In this document: piece by piece, positions 34,587-43,244 of the stretch
Layout of the letters: the number at the start of each line of letters is the position of its first letter
Numbering within the stretch: the first letter of the stretch is position 1
Source of the DNA: Halopenitus persicus
Lineage (GTDB): Archaea > Halobacteriota > Halobacteria > Halobacteriales > Haloferacaceae
Length of the DNA stretch: 64,000 nucleotides
Assembly: GCF_900107205.1 (NCBI RefSeq)
Contig: NZ_FNPC01000009.1
Location: forward strand, 1-64,000
Direction of reading: 5' to 3'
Program-made: the position numbers and the translations under genes
Notes under the pieces: model-generated
Seen by the model: the letters and a program-made list of their open reading frames with translations, nothing else
Told to the model about the DNA's origin: nothing
Database searches by the model: none

Positions 34587-34664
34587 CCGCGACGAACGGC
34601 GGCCGGACGACCCGACTGACCGCGACGAACGGCGGCCGGACGACTCGACTGACCGCGACGAACT
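34571..34664. repeat. 33-bp tandem repeat after the DJ-1 gene
   Basis: Two full 33-bp units (34571-34603 and 34604-34636) and a partial third (to about 34664) start inside the last codons of the DJ-1 gene and contain its stop. They fill most of the gap before the five-gene AAA operon. Confidence 0.85.
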
Positions 34665-34768
34665 ATCGACCGATCCGCGAAAGCGGAGGGAACCGATCCC
34701 GCCGTCGGCGGTTAGATTCGACGCGAATGGCAATACATTTAGTATGCTACAGATACGTTGACGGACTG

Positions 34769-35884
34769 ATGCCGCTCCGCCCAGCCGACACCGACCTGCT
34801 CGGGGAGATCGCGATCTCCATCGCGCGGGAGAACTACGGCTTTCTCTACGTCGACCGCGTGAGCGAGGAGATCCGGGACCGGTACGAGTCCGAGGACACC
34901 GGGTTGACGAAGGCGAGCAGCCTGAGTCGCTCGGAGATCAAGGAGTCGCTCCAGGAGATCGCCGGGCAGGAACACGAGGACTTCCGGCGGATCCGGTCGG
35001 GCGTCTACTACTACGACCTGTTCTCGACGGGCCACGACAACCGGATTCCGAACCGCCTCAAGGACCTGTTCCTCTCGACGCAGCAGGTCGTCACCGCCGA
35101 GCAGATCCGCAACGAGTTCAACCTCGCGGTCGACGACGTGGAGTTCTTCGTCGACAAGCTGGTCTCGAACGACATGCTCTTCCGGATCGCGGCGGGCTCG
35201 CGGGAGTACTACTCGGTCGGGTCGCTGTTGAAGGAGCAGACGGGCCAGAACAGGCTCGAGGACGAACTCAGGGAGCAGTCGCGCGGCAGCGAACCGCTGG
35301 GCATCCTGTCGCACGACGAGCTCGAACAGATCATCTCGGTCAACGCGACGACCGACGTCATCCGGTATCTGGAGGGACAGCTCGGCTTTCTGGCGGACCT
35401 CGACGGGGAATACCTCGTGTGGGGCGCGATCGAGGACTACGGCCGGTGGATGGCCGAGGAGATCGCCGACGACGTCATCGCGGAGTTCGACGACGTCGGC
35501 CACGCGATGCCCACGAGCGAGTACCGCGAGGTCGTCACCGCCCGCATCGAGGGACGGACCGACATCCTCGAGAACGTCAGCCGGTCCGAGCGCGAGGACG
35601 TCATCGACGCGGTCGAGGAGGGGCTCCAGGACGTCGTCGACATCGACGTCGACGGCCGGATCGCGGTCCATCGCGCCCCCCTCGTCGAGGAGATCGACGC
35701 CCATGCGGAGAAGATCGTCACCCCGCTGTTGTCCGACACCGCGGCCGCGACCCCGTCGGTGATGAAGGAGGAGGCCGAAGCCGAGATCGAGGGGCTCCGG
35801 CTGGCCGACAGCGAGGAGGCGAACCGGTACCTCAGGGAGCAGGTGCGCGAGCGAGCGAACGCCAAGATCGAGGAGGCATTCTAA
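34769..35884 (+). CDS. winged-helix-rich protein of the AAA-ATPase operon (gene 1 of 5)
   Basis: A 371-residue soluble protein of unknown family. The ATG at 34769 (MPLRPADTDLLGEIA) is preferred because a TATA-like CATTTAGTATG lies 23-33 bases upstream; an ATG at 34727 would run through that promoter. It reads as a series of winged-helix-like units. Examples are DLLGEIAISIARENYGFLYVDRVSEEI, then STQQVVTAEQIRNEFNLAVDDVEFFVDKLVSNDMLFRIAAGSREYYSVG, then SHDELEQIISVNATTDVIRYLEGQLGFLADLDGEYLVWG. A helical, acidic C-terminus follows. Repeated winged helices without a classic DNA-recognition helix are known in protein-protein scaffolds such as ESCRT-II, PCI or UFL1-like proteins; that comparison is structural guesswork. 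The next gene starts three bases after its stop. Confidence 0.8.
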   Translation: MPLRPADTDLLGEIAISIARENYGFLYVDRVSEEIRDRYESEDTGLTKASSLSRSEIKESLQEIAGQEHEDFRRIRSGVYYYDLFSTGHDNRIPNRLKDLFLSTQQVVTAEQIRNEFNLAVDDVEFFVDKLVSNDMLFRIAAGSREYYSVGSLLKEQTGQNRLEDELREQSRGSEPLGILSHDELEQIISVNATTDVIRYLEGQLGFLADLDGEYLVWGAIEDYGRWMAEEIADDVIAEFDDVGHAMPTSEYREVVTARIEGRTDILENVSRSEREDVIDAVEEGLQDVVDIDVDGRIAVHRAPLVEEIDAHAEKIVTPLLSDTAAATPSVMKEEAEAEIEGLRLADSEEANRYLREQVRERANAKIEEAF

Positions 35885-35887
35885 CCG

Positions 35888-36904
35888 ATGCGAACCAGAT
35901 TCAGCGACTTCACGACGAGCGAACAGAACGGAACGACCTTCGTCACGGCCGTTCCCCAGAGCAGCGCGGACGAGCCGGTCCGCTTCGACGCCAGCATCGC
36001 CGACCGGGGATCGGACGACGACCCGCAGGCCAACTGGGAGGAGATCATCTCCACGCTCGCCCAGGGACACCTCGGCAACGAGCTGATGATCGAGGGGGGC
36101 CGCGGCGTGATCGACAAGCAGGTCGCGGTCGACGCGCTGGTGGAGTCGGAGGCCGAGCACGTCCGGAACGAACACGCCGCCCACGCCGTCCTCGAGTATC
36201 TCGACGACCAGGAGATCATCTCGATCGACGGCGAGGAGGTCGTCGTGTTGATGTCCTACGAGCGGATCCGCGAGGAGGGGACGAGCTCGATGCTCAACAA
36301 CTGGGCGGCCACGCTCGACGCCTGCGTCGAACGGATCGACTCCGCGATCGAGCGGGTCAAACAGAACCAGGAGACGCTCCAGCAACACTTCGAGGACCTC
36401 TCGGACACCCAGAACCTCGAACAGGAGTACGCCCAGAAGGCCGACGAGCTGAAACAGGAGATGAAGGGGCTGCTGGCGGGGCGGATGCCCTCCGAGCTCC
36501 CGGACGACGAGAAGCGGCGGTTCGAGATGCTCCGGAAACGGTACCACCGCTACGAGATGTTCGAGGAGAAGGCGGCCTCGCCGGTCGCGGAGACGCAGGG
36601 CCCGGAGATCCTCGGCGCGGTCGTCGAGGACATGGAGAACATCAAGCTGCTGTTGATCGACCAAAGCCAGGAGTTCCGCAAGCTTGCGCTCTCGGAGAAC
36701 TTCACGGAGAGCGGCGCGCTCCAGGACCTGGAGAACCTCGAGAGCTTCGTCGCGGAGTTCGGCGACGTGACCGAGCCGAGCGAGCAGATGGAGGAGAAGT
36801 CCGACGACGAGTTCGTCGAGGACCTGTTCGACATGCGCGAGTCGACGACCTCCGAGGAGGTCCAACAGCTCGACGAGGACGCGACGCTCGAGACGACACG
36901 GTAG
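35888..36904 (+). CDS. winged-helix plus coiled-coil protein (gene 2 of 5)
   Basis: A 338-residue soluble protein of unknown family. Residues 76-125 look like one winged helix (HAVLEYLDDQEIISIDGEEVVVL). Residues 135-196 form a long helical hairpin or coiled coil (ACVERIDSAIERVKQNQETL, then LEQEYAQKADELKQEMKGLL). Basic and amphipathic helices follow (207-230, 238-268, 276-291). Residues 296-338 form an acidic tail (SDDEFVEDLFDMRE). The order winged helix, helical hairpin, acidic tail is reminiscent of CHMP7/ESCRT-III proteins, whose tails bind an AAA ATPase, but no sequence motif proves this. It is six bases from the next gene. Confidence 0.8.
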   Translation: MRTRFSDFTTSEQNGTTFVTAVPQSSADEPVRFDASIADRGSDDDPQANWEEIISTLAQGHLGNELMIEGGRGVIDKQVAVDALVESEAEHVRNEHAAHAVLEYLDDQEIISIDGEEVVVLMSYERIREEGTSSMLNNWAATLDACVERIDSAIERVKQNQETLQQHFEDLSDTQNLEQEYAQKADELKQEMKGLLAGRMPSELPDDEKRRFEMLRKRYHRYEMFEEKAASPVAETQGPEILGAVVEDMENIKLLLIDQSQEFRKLALSENFTESGALQDLENLESFVAEFGDVTEPSEQMEEKSDDEFVEDLFDMRESTTSEEVQQLDEDATLETTR

Positions 36905-36910
36905 GGCGGG

Positions 36911-37585
36911 ATGTTCGCTGCATCGTTCCTCGGGACCTTGCGGCACGCACGGGACCGGACCACGGGGGAGCTTCGAAAGCGCCGCTACGACGACGCCGAC
37001 GACGAGGCCTGGCACGTCGTGGCGGACGCGCTGGACGCGGTCTGTGACCTCGTCGACCTGTGTCTGCTCGGCGTCCCGCTCCCGACGACCGACGGCGTCG
37101 CCTCCCGACGCGACGACGAGGCGATCGCGACGATCCTCGACCAGCGGTTCGAGCGTGACCCCTGGAGCGACGAGCAAGCGGCGGTGACGCCGGAGGACGT
37201 CGAGGCGGACGTCGATCTCGATCCCACGGACCCCTCGGTCGATCGGATCGAGACGGTCGCGGAGACGGTTATCGTCCCCCTGTCGACGGCCGGTCCGCGG
37301 GCGGCGAACTGGGACGTCCTCTTCGACCGGCTGGTCACCCACGCCGTCGCGGTGACCGCGGAGTGCCGGAAGCTCGCCGACCGGCAGCGCATCGACGGCG
37401 CCACCGACCTGGCGGCCGCCTGGGAGGGCGTCGCGGAGCTGCTGGGCGACCTCGCGTCGTTCATCGCGTTCGTCCGCCGGGCGGCCGCCTGGACGAACGA
37501 ACCCGACCGGGAGACGATCGACCGCTCCGAGGCCGCGTTCACGGCCGCACGGACGCTGACCGACGAGACCACCACTACGACATGA
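36911..37585 (+). CDS. small helical protein (gene 3 of 5)
   Basis: A 224-residue protein without a recognised family. It is predicted largely helical: FAASFLGTLRHARDRTTGELRKRR at the N-terminus, AWHVVADALDAVCDLVDLCLLG, then an acidic linker (EDVEADVDLDPTDPS). A helical C-terminal half includes FDRLVTHAVAVTAECRKLADRQ and AELLGDLASFIAFVRRAAAW. There is no signal peptide or true membrane span. The stop overlaps the ATG of the AAA gene (ATGA at 37582-37585), which indicates coupled translation and suggests a direct partner of that ATPase. Confidence 0.75.
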   Translation: MFAASFLGTLRHARDRTTGELRKRRYDDADDEAWHVVADALDAVCDLVDLCLLGVPLPTTDGVASRRDDEAIATILDQRFERDPWSDEQAAVTPEDVEADVDLDPTDPSVDRIETVAETVIVPLSTAGPRAANWDVLFDRLVTHAVAVTAECRKLADRQRIDGATDLAAAWEGVAELLGDLASFIAFVRRAAAWTNEPDRETIDRSEAAFTAARTLTDETTTTT

Positions 37586-39480
37586 CACGGAACAACCTCA
37601 ACCCGATCAAGACCGACGACCAACCGACCTCCCACGTCCGCGTCGGGGCGAGCAAGGTCGGCGCCGATGCCGACCTCGTCGAGGTCATCCACAACGACCG
37701 GAGCGCGTACTTCCGGGTCGAGACCGAGGACGACCAGATCGTGAGCAACATCGGGAACAAAGCATACATCAACGCCAACGTCGAGCATCTGTTCGGCGGG
37801 ATCGACTTCTCGGGAGGCGACAAGTTCGTCGTCGACGGGAGCGCGAGCCTGGCGTCGATTCCCGCGGCCGACTCGGCGACCATCCACCCGAAGACGGTCG
37901 CGCCGGACGTCCTCGAGGAGTACCTCCGGTCGGAGGAGTACCTGCTCCACCGGATCGAGGAGGTCGCGGAGGTCCGGGGGTCGCTGGTCCGCTTCACGGT
38001 CACCGAGGCCGAGCCGGGCGCCTACTCGACGCTCCGGGTGACCGAGGACACCGACCTGGAGTTCGTCGACGAGCCCGCGGAGCCGCCGCGACAGCCGGCC
38101 GGCACCGGCCAGCGTGGCGGTCCTGGTGGCGGCTCCGGCCGACGCGGCGGCGGTGCCGGAGGCGGCCCGGGCGCCGGCGGACCCGGCGGGCGGGGTGCTC
38201 CCGGCGGCGAGGGGCGACCTGACGACGGAGCCACCGTCTCCATCGAGCCGACCGTTCCGAACGTGAGCTTCGAGGAGGACGTCGCGGGTCTCGAGTCGGT
38301 CAAGGAGACGGCGCGGATGCTGCTGGCCCTCTTCGACACGGACGTCCGGGAGCGGATCGTCGAGATGTACGGCGACGAGTTCGCCGAGCGCGGCGGGAGC
38401 ATGCTGTTGTACGGTCCGCCGGGCTGCGGCAAGACGCACGTCTCGGAGGCGATCGCCTACGAGGCGAAACACGAGACCGGGATCGAGGACCAGTACGGCG
38501 AGGTGGTCTTCCTGGAGATCCGCGGCAGCGACATCCAGTCGAAGTACGCCGGCGAGGCCGAAAAGAACGTCAGCGCCGTCTTCAATCAGGCCCACCGGAT
38601 CGCCCAGGAGGAGGGGTTCGCCGTCCTCTTCTTCGACGAGATAGAGACGCTCATTCCGGACCGGAGCGACGACAACCTCCAGCGACACGAGCGGGCGCTG
38701 ACGAACGCGTTCCTCCAGGAGATGAACGACGTCGAGGACAACCTGCTCGTGATCGGCGCGACGAACATGCCCTTCACGATCGACCCGGCCGCGACCCGGC
38801 GGTTCCCGATCCAGCAGTTCATCGAACAGCCCGACGAGCGGGTGATGGCCGAGGTCTGGCGCAAGCAGCTCGCCTCCCTGCCGAACACCGACAGCATCGA
38901 CTTCGAGCGGCTCGGCGAGGCGTCGGTCGGCTACACGCCGGCGGAGGTGGCCGACCGCATCCTGGGCAGCGACCTCCAGCGCGAGCTCATCCGCAGCGTG
39001 ATCGACGGCGAGCCACAGGAGGTGACCACGGAGTACCTGCTCGACCGGCTCGAGGGAACCGAGCCGAAGACGGTCAGACAGTACGTCTCGAGCGTCCGCG
39101 AGCAGCTGGACGACCTGGAGGGCTACCCGGAGATGCGCGATTACGTTCACGAGCAGGCCGACGAGCTCGGGATCGACCTACAGGGCGGTCCCGGCGCCCC
39201 CGGCGGCAACGCGCTCTCCTCGCTGCTTGCCGACCAGGGCGACGGGGCCGGCGATGGCGGACCGGATGGCGGCGCCGGGGCCGGCAACGGAGGAGCGGAC
39301 AGCAGAACCGGTTCCGGAAACGGGGGGACGGACGGCGGAACCGGTTCCGGTGAGAGCGGATCAGGCGCCGGCGAAGCCGCCGCGTCCGGCGATGGATCGG
39401 CCGCCGACGGCGGACCGGCCGATCGGCCGGGCGAGGAACCCATCGGGGACGCGGGGTCGATCGACCGGGGTGACCGGTGA
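37582..39480 (+). CDS. classic-clade AAA ATPase with N-terminal beta domain (gene 4 of 5)
   Basis: A 632-residue ATPase with a single AAA module. Residues 18-165 are a beta-rich N-domain that could be CDC48-N-like. A Gly/Pro-rich linker follows (166-215). The AAA core has Walker A GPPGCGKT (278-285), Walker B LFFDEIE (349-355), sensor-1 Asn395 (GATNMP) and Arg406/Arg407 in the arginine-finger position. Pore loop 1 is SKYAGEAEKN (320-329), the aromatic pore motif of CDC48, Vps4 and katanin-type translocases, so threading of protein substrates is likely. There is no MIT domain and no second AAA ring. The last 90 residues are a Gly/Asp-rich tail. Overlaps both neighbours (ATGA at the start, TGATG at the end). 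Confidence 0.9.
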   Translation: MTRNNLNPIKTDDQPTSHVRVGASKVGADADLVEVIHNDRSAYFRVETEDDQIVSNIGNKAYINANVEHLFGGIDFSGGDKFVVDGSASLASIPAADSATIHPKTVAPDVLEEYLRSEEYLLHRIEEVAEVRGSLVRFTVTEAEPGAYSTLRVTEDTDLEFVDEPAEPPRQPAGTGQRGGPGGGSGRRGGGAGGGPGAGGPGGRGAPGGEGRPDDGATVSIEPTVPNVSFEEDVAGLESVKETARMLLALFDTDVRERIVEMYGDEFAERGGSMLLYGPPGCGKTHVSEAIAYEAKHETGIEDQYGEVVFLEIRGSDIQSKYAGEAEKNVSAVFNQAHRIAQEEGFAVLFFDEIETLIPDRSDDNLQRHERALTNAFLQEMNDVEDNLLVIGATNMPFTIDPAATRRFPIQQFIEQPDERVMAEVWRKQLASLPNTDSIDFERLGEASVGYTPAEVADRILGSDLQRELIRSVIDGEPQEVTTEYLLDRLEGTEPKTVRQYVSSVREQLDDLEGYPEMRDYVHEQADELGIDLQGGPGAPGGNALSSLLADQGDGAGDGGPDGGAGAGNGGADSRTGSGNGGTDGGTGSGESGSGAGEAAASGDGSAADGGPADRPGEEPIGDAGSIDRGDR

Positions 39481-42182
39481 TGCCGGCCGGGACGGCCGAG
39501 TACGTTCGGACGTCCTCCTTCGAGGTGGGCGAACTCGACGCGTGGGCGGTCTCGGAGGACCGCGTCTGCATCCTGGCCAACGGGACTGAGGTGTACGTCG
39601 TCGGCGAGGAGCGCGACCAGATCACCCTGCCGTCGGCCGCCGAGAGCGTCGCGTTGAGCGACCACCTCTACGCCGTCACCGACGACGGCGTCGACGCCTA
39701 CAGCCTCTCGGGGACGCGGCTCTGGCGCGTCTCGATCCCGGATGCGGTCCGCGTGGCCGCGCCCGGCGAGAGCGGCTTCGCGGTCGTGTTGACCGACGAC
39801 GACGAGCTCGTCGGCCTCGACGCGACCAGCGGCCAGGAGCGGTTCCGCGTCGACCGGCCGCACTCGGACGTCTCCGCGACGCCGGCGGTCGTCTGTACCG
39901 ACGACGCGCTCGTGTTGGCGGCGTGGTCGTTCCTGTCGGTTCTCGGACCGACCGGCGAGAGCCGGCTGCAGGAGCGCGTCGACGGGGCGATAAGCGACCT
40001 CGGCGTGGTCGGGGACACGATCGTCTGCGTGATGAAGGACGCCCGCTGCGTCGGGATCGACGTCGAAACGGGCGACCGGAAGTGGAGCCACGACTGGCAG
40101 GTCGACCGGATCGATCCCTTCGGCCGCGAGGAGATCATTCTCCGCGCCGAGGGGGAGATCCGGTCCATCGACGCCGACGGCGAGTGGACGTCCCTCGCGC
40201 TCGACGACGGCCTGCCGGTCACCGCCGCCGGCGGCGAGCCGGTCTGCGTGATCGTCGACACCGTCGCGAACGTCTACCGCCGCCTCTCGGAGGAGTGGAC
40301 GCTGGACGCGACGGTGCTCTCGGAGTCGCTAACCGCCGCCGCCGACGCGATCCACGCGGAGCTGCACAACGTCGGCGACACCGCGGCCGCAGCCACGATC
40401 GCGATCGACCTGACCGGGGCACGGTGTTCGGACCCGTCCCACGAGGTGACGCTGCTCGAGGACGAGTCCGAGCGCCTCCGGTTCCCGCTAGCGTCGATCG
40501 ACGACGAGGTCGTCGATCTGACAATCACGGCCGACGGCGAGCCGATCGTCGAACAGCGGCTGCGGGTCACCGGCGGGAACGACTCGATCGACGTGACCGT
40601 CACGCCGACGCGGCTGACGCCGGAGGGGCTCCGCGTCTCCGTGACGCTCGCGAACACGACCGGCGTCCCCGTCGAGGACGTCCGTATCAACCCGATGAAC
40701 GAGCGCGTCGACCGGATCGACCCCAACGACGAGACGACGCTCACCCTCGAGGCGCCGGCCGACGGCACGCTGACGATCTCCGACGCCAACAGCATCCGCC
40801 GCACGATCGACGTCCCGCGACCGGAGGACCCCCTCAACGCCGACTGCGAGTTCGACGATGCCGACGACGTGGTCGTCGTTCGCGTCCGGAACGACTCGCG
40901 GGCGACCGTCGTGGACGAGCTGACGATCGAGGGCGAGGCGCTCGCGACGACGGTCGCCCGGACGTTCGAGGGCGGTCCCGACAGCGTCCTCGAGCTCGTC
41001 TCGCCGCCCGTCGCGGATGGGGCCGCCACGATCTCCGTAAACGGCCACTTCGTCGATCACGAATCCGGGATCGAGGTCCCGGAGTCGGCCGTCGTGAGCG
41101 CCGGCGGGGACGCCCGCGCGCCGGCCGCGACCGCGCCGGGCGGAAACCCGGCTCGCGGGGACGCCCCCGCCCGCGGCGACGCGGCGCCCGGAAGCGGCGA
41201 GCTCGAACTCGAACGCCGGATCGATCCCCTGCCCCCGGTTGTGGGCGACCTCTGTCTCGAGCACGTCGACGTCGAGAACGTCGGCCACGGGCCCGAGGCG
41301 GTAACCGTGAGCACGCCCGACGCGGCGCCGGTCACGGAGACGATCCAACCGGGGGAATTCCGCACGTTCACCCGGCTCCACTCCTTCACCGGCGTCGGCG
41401 AGGACGTCGTCCCGCCGGTGACCGTCGAGAGCGGCGGCGTCGAACGGACGGCGGGCAAGCTCGACACCGACCCCGAGTTCCCCGAACTGTACTGCCGGGG
41501 GCTCCTGCTGCCCGACCGCGACGGGTACGCCCTGGAGGTGACGGCGGTCAACACGGCCGAGAGCCGGCTCCGCGTGCGCGACCTCGCGCTCGACGTCTAC
41601 GAGTTCCGCGACCCGCCCGAGGAGGTTCACGTCCCGCCCTACGAGTCGGTGACGACGACCTATCCGGTTGAGGGGCCTGACCCGAGCAGCGTCGGCGGCT
41701 ACGACACCCTGCGATACGTCGCCGACGGCTCGGTCGCGCCCGCCCGCGAGCTGGAGGTGCTCGTCGAGGCACCCACCGAGGGTGCGGACGGGCTCGACAC
41801 GCTCGCCGTCACGGTCGACCCGGAGACGTCGGTCGACGCCGACGGCGGGACGGTGGCGATCGCGGTCGAGAACGACGGCGGGTCGACCGTGACCGACCTG
41901 TCGATCGCCGCCCGTGGGGAGCAGGTCCGGACGATCCTCTACGACGAGGACGTCGTCCCGGAGCTCGCTCCCGGCGAGACCCACGTTCACTACGTCGACG
42001 TCGAGGGCGTCGAGGGGGGCCTCGACGTCGCGGTCGACGTCGCCGGGACAGTTGCCAACAGCGACCACGAGGAGACGCTCTTCGTGGTCGGGTCGCCGGG
42101 GTCGGTCTCGATCGACCGCGAGACGGAGCGGAGCGGCCCCGACCACTCCCCGCGCGTCTCCACCGGCTTCTCCGTCGAGTAG
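39480..42182 (+). CDS. beta-propeller / Ig-like repeat protein (gene 5 of 5)
   Basis: A 900-residue protein whose ATG overlaps the last base of the AAA stop codon. Residues 1 to about 280 contain repeated blades of PQQ/WD-like type (LYAVTDDGVDAYSLSGTRLWRV, LVGLDATSGQERFRVD, CVGIDVETGDRKWSHDWQVDRI). The rest is a chain of Ig-like or CARDB-like beta domains (GLRVSVTLANTTGVPVEDVRI, ELTIEGEALATTV, VAIAVENDGGSTVTDLSI), with an Ala/Gly/Pro-rich break near residue 550. Domains of this kind are usually found outside the cell, but there is no signal peptide or membrane anchor, and the operon partners are cytosolic. It is probably a large scaffold or substrate receptor for the ATPase; that is inference. 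Confidence 0.82.
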   Translation: MPAGTAEYVRTSSFEVGELDAWAVSEDRVCILANGTEVYVVGEERDQITLPSAAESVALSDHLYAVTDDGVDAYSLSGTRLWRVSIPDAVRVAAPGESGFAVVLTDDDELVGLDATSGQERFRVDRPHSDVSATPAVVCTDDALVLAAWSFLSVLGPTGESRLQERVDGAISDLGVVGDTIVCVMKDARCVGIDVETGDRKWSHDWQVDRIDPFGREEIILRAEGEIRSIDADGEWTSLALDDGLPVTAAGGEPVCVIVDTVANVYRRLSEEWTLDATVLSESLTAAADAIHAELHNVGDTAAAATIAIDLTGARCSDPSHEVTLLEDESERLRFPLASIDDEVVDLTITADGEPIVEQRLRVTGGNDSIDVTVTPTRLTPEGLRVSVTLANTTGVPVEDVRINPMNERVDRIDPNDETTLTLEAPADGTLTISDANSIRRTIDVPRPEDPLNADCEFDDADDVVVVRVRNDSRATVVDELTIEGEALATTVARTFEGGPDSVLELVSPPVADGAATISVNGHFVDHESGIEVPESAVVSAGGDARAPAATAPGGNPARGDAPARGDAAPGSGELELERRIDPLPPVVGDLCLEHVDVENVGHGPEAVTVSTPDAAPVTETIQPGEFRTFTRLHSFTGVGEDVVPPVTVESGGVERTAGKLDTDPEFPELYCRGLLLPDRDGYALEVTAVNTAESRLRVRDLALDVYEFRDPPEEVHVPPYESVTTTYPVEGPDPSSVGGYDTLRYVADGSVAPARELEVLVEAPTEGADGLDTLAVTVDPETSVDADGGTVAIAVENDGGSTVTDLSIAARGEQVRTILYDEDVVPELAPGETHVHYVDVEGVEGGLDVAVDVAGTVANSDHEETLFVVGSPGSVSIDRETERSGPDHSPRVSTGFSVE

Positions 42183-42275
42183 GAATCCTGCAGCGAGCGG
42201 ACGAGCGGCTGCTGCTTTAACTGCCGATCGGCTGCTCCTTTTAATTCCGGCCGGGCGAGCGACCCGCTGATCCGC

Positions 42276-43238
42276 TCAGTACTCGATGGCGCCGGCGTAC
42301 CGGTCCAACAGGAGGACGGCCGCGGCGCCGCCGACCGCCGCGATCGCGAACCGTGGCGCTGCGGCCCCCCACGAGGAGCCCGTGTCCGCGAGGACGCGCC
42401 CCACCTCGACGATCGGCGCACGCAGCGCGCCGACGATGAGGCTCACGAGGAACGCGACGGTGGCCGCCCGGTAGGCGGCGAGCGCGCGGCGGACCGCGTG
42501 CGCGACCGTGAACAGGCCGACCACCCCGCCGCCGCAGAAGACGACCACCGGCGGCGCCGCCGCGAGCAGCGCGTCCGGGCTCCCGCCCGAAACCGCGCCG
42601 AGGAGGGCGTCGATGAACGTCGAGAGGGCGTCGGTCATCCGCTCGTACTGGCCGAGGATCACGAGCACGAGCGACCCGGAGACGCCGGGCATCACCATCG
42701 CGCTCACGGCGAGCGCGCCGGCGAGGAAGACGACCGCCAGCCCGTCGCCGAGCGCGCCCGCGGCGTACCCCGAGACGAGGAACGCCACGAGAAACCCGGC
42801 GACTGCGGAACCCTTCCGGCCCGGCGTCGAGAGGTCGACCTCGTGGCGGAGGACGACCGCGGAGGCGGCGATCAGCCCGAAGAAGAACCCGAAGGTGGCG
42901 ACCGGCGCGGCCTCCAGCAGGTGCTCGACGGCGCGCAGGACGGTCACGATCGCGGTCCCGATGCCCGCCCCGAGCACGATGAGGAAGGGGGCGTCCATCT
43001 CCAGGAACGCGGCGCGGGCGTCGGGCAGGTTTTTCGGGCGGGCGCCCGCGAGGACGCGCCGGACGCGTCGGGGGTCGACCGCGGTCACCGCCGCGATGAG
43101 CCGCTCGTAGATGCCGGTGATCAACGCGATCGTGCCCCCGGAGACGCCGGGGACCGCGTCCGCACAGCCCATCGCGACCCCGCGCAGGTAGACGCCGAGC
43201 CACGCGGGGACGTCGACCGCCTCGGGGGCGTCGACCAT
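42276..43238 (-). CDS. DUF368 membrane protein, predicted polyprenyl-phosphate translocase
   Basis: A 320-residue protein with 8-9 hydrophobic helices. The DUF368 signature is the N-terminal GVAMGCADAVPGVSGGTIALITGIYERLI. A related second motif, AGALAVSAMVMPGVSGSLVLVILGQYERM, marks an internal repeat. Bacterial DUF368 proteins (PopT) have been shown to return undecaprenyl phosphate to the inner leaflet. The gene starts six bases after the aglB stop, so it is co-transcribed with the oligosaccharyltransferase. Recycling of dolichol phosphate released by N-glycosylation is the obvious role here, by inference. Confidence 0.88.
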   Translation of the reverse strand: MVDAPEAVDVPAWLGVYLRGVAMGCADAVPGVSGGTIALITGIYERLIAAVTAVDPRRVRRVLAGARPKNLPDARAAFLEMDAPFLIVLGAGIGTAIVTVLRAVEHLLEAAPVATFGFFFGLIAASAVVLRHEVDLSTPGRKGSAVAGFLVAFLVSGYAAGALGDGLAVVFLAGALAVSAMVMPGVSGSLVLVILGQYERMTDALSTFIDALLGAVSGGSPDALLAAAPPVVVFCGGGVVGLFTVAHAVRRALAAYRAATVAFLVSLIVGALRAPIVEVGRVLADTGSSWGAAAPRFAIAAVGGAAAVLLLDRYAGAIEY

Positions 43239-43244
43239 CGCGGG

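Noticed and set aside
34739-37588. A 949-codon open frame on the minus strand
   Set aside because: It is antisense to the first three genes of the AAA operon, whose plus-strand products are acidic and tightly spaced as real haloarchaeal genes are.
37582-39480. Naming the AAA ATPase as CdvC/Vps4
   Set aside because: The pore loop is similar, but there is no MIT domain. The N-domain is beta-rich and the linkers are Gly-rich, so only the broader classic AAA clade is claimed.
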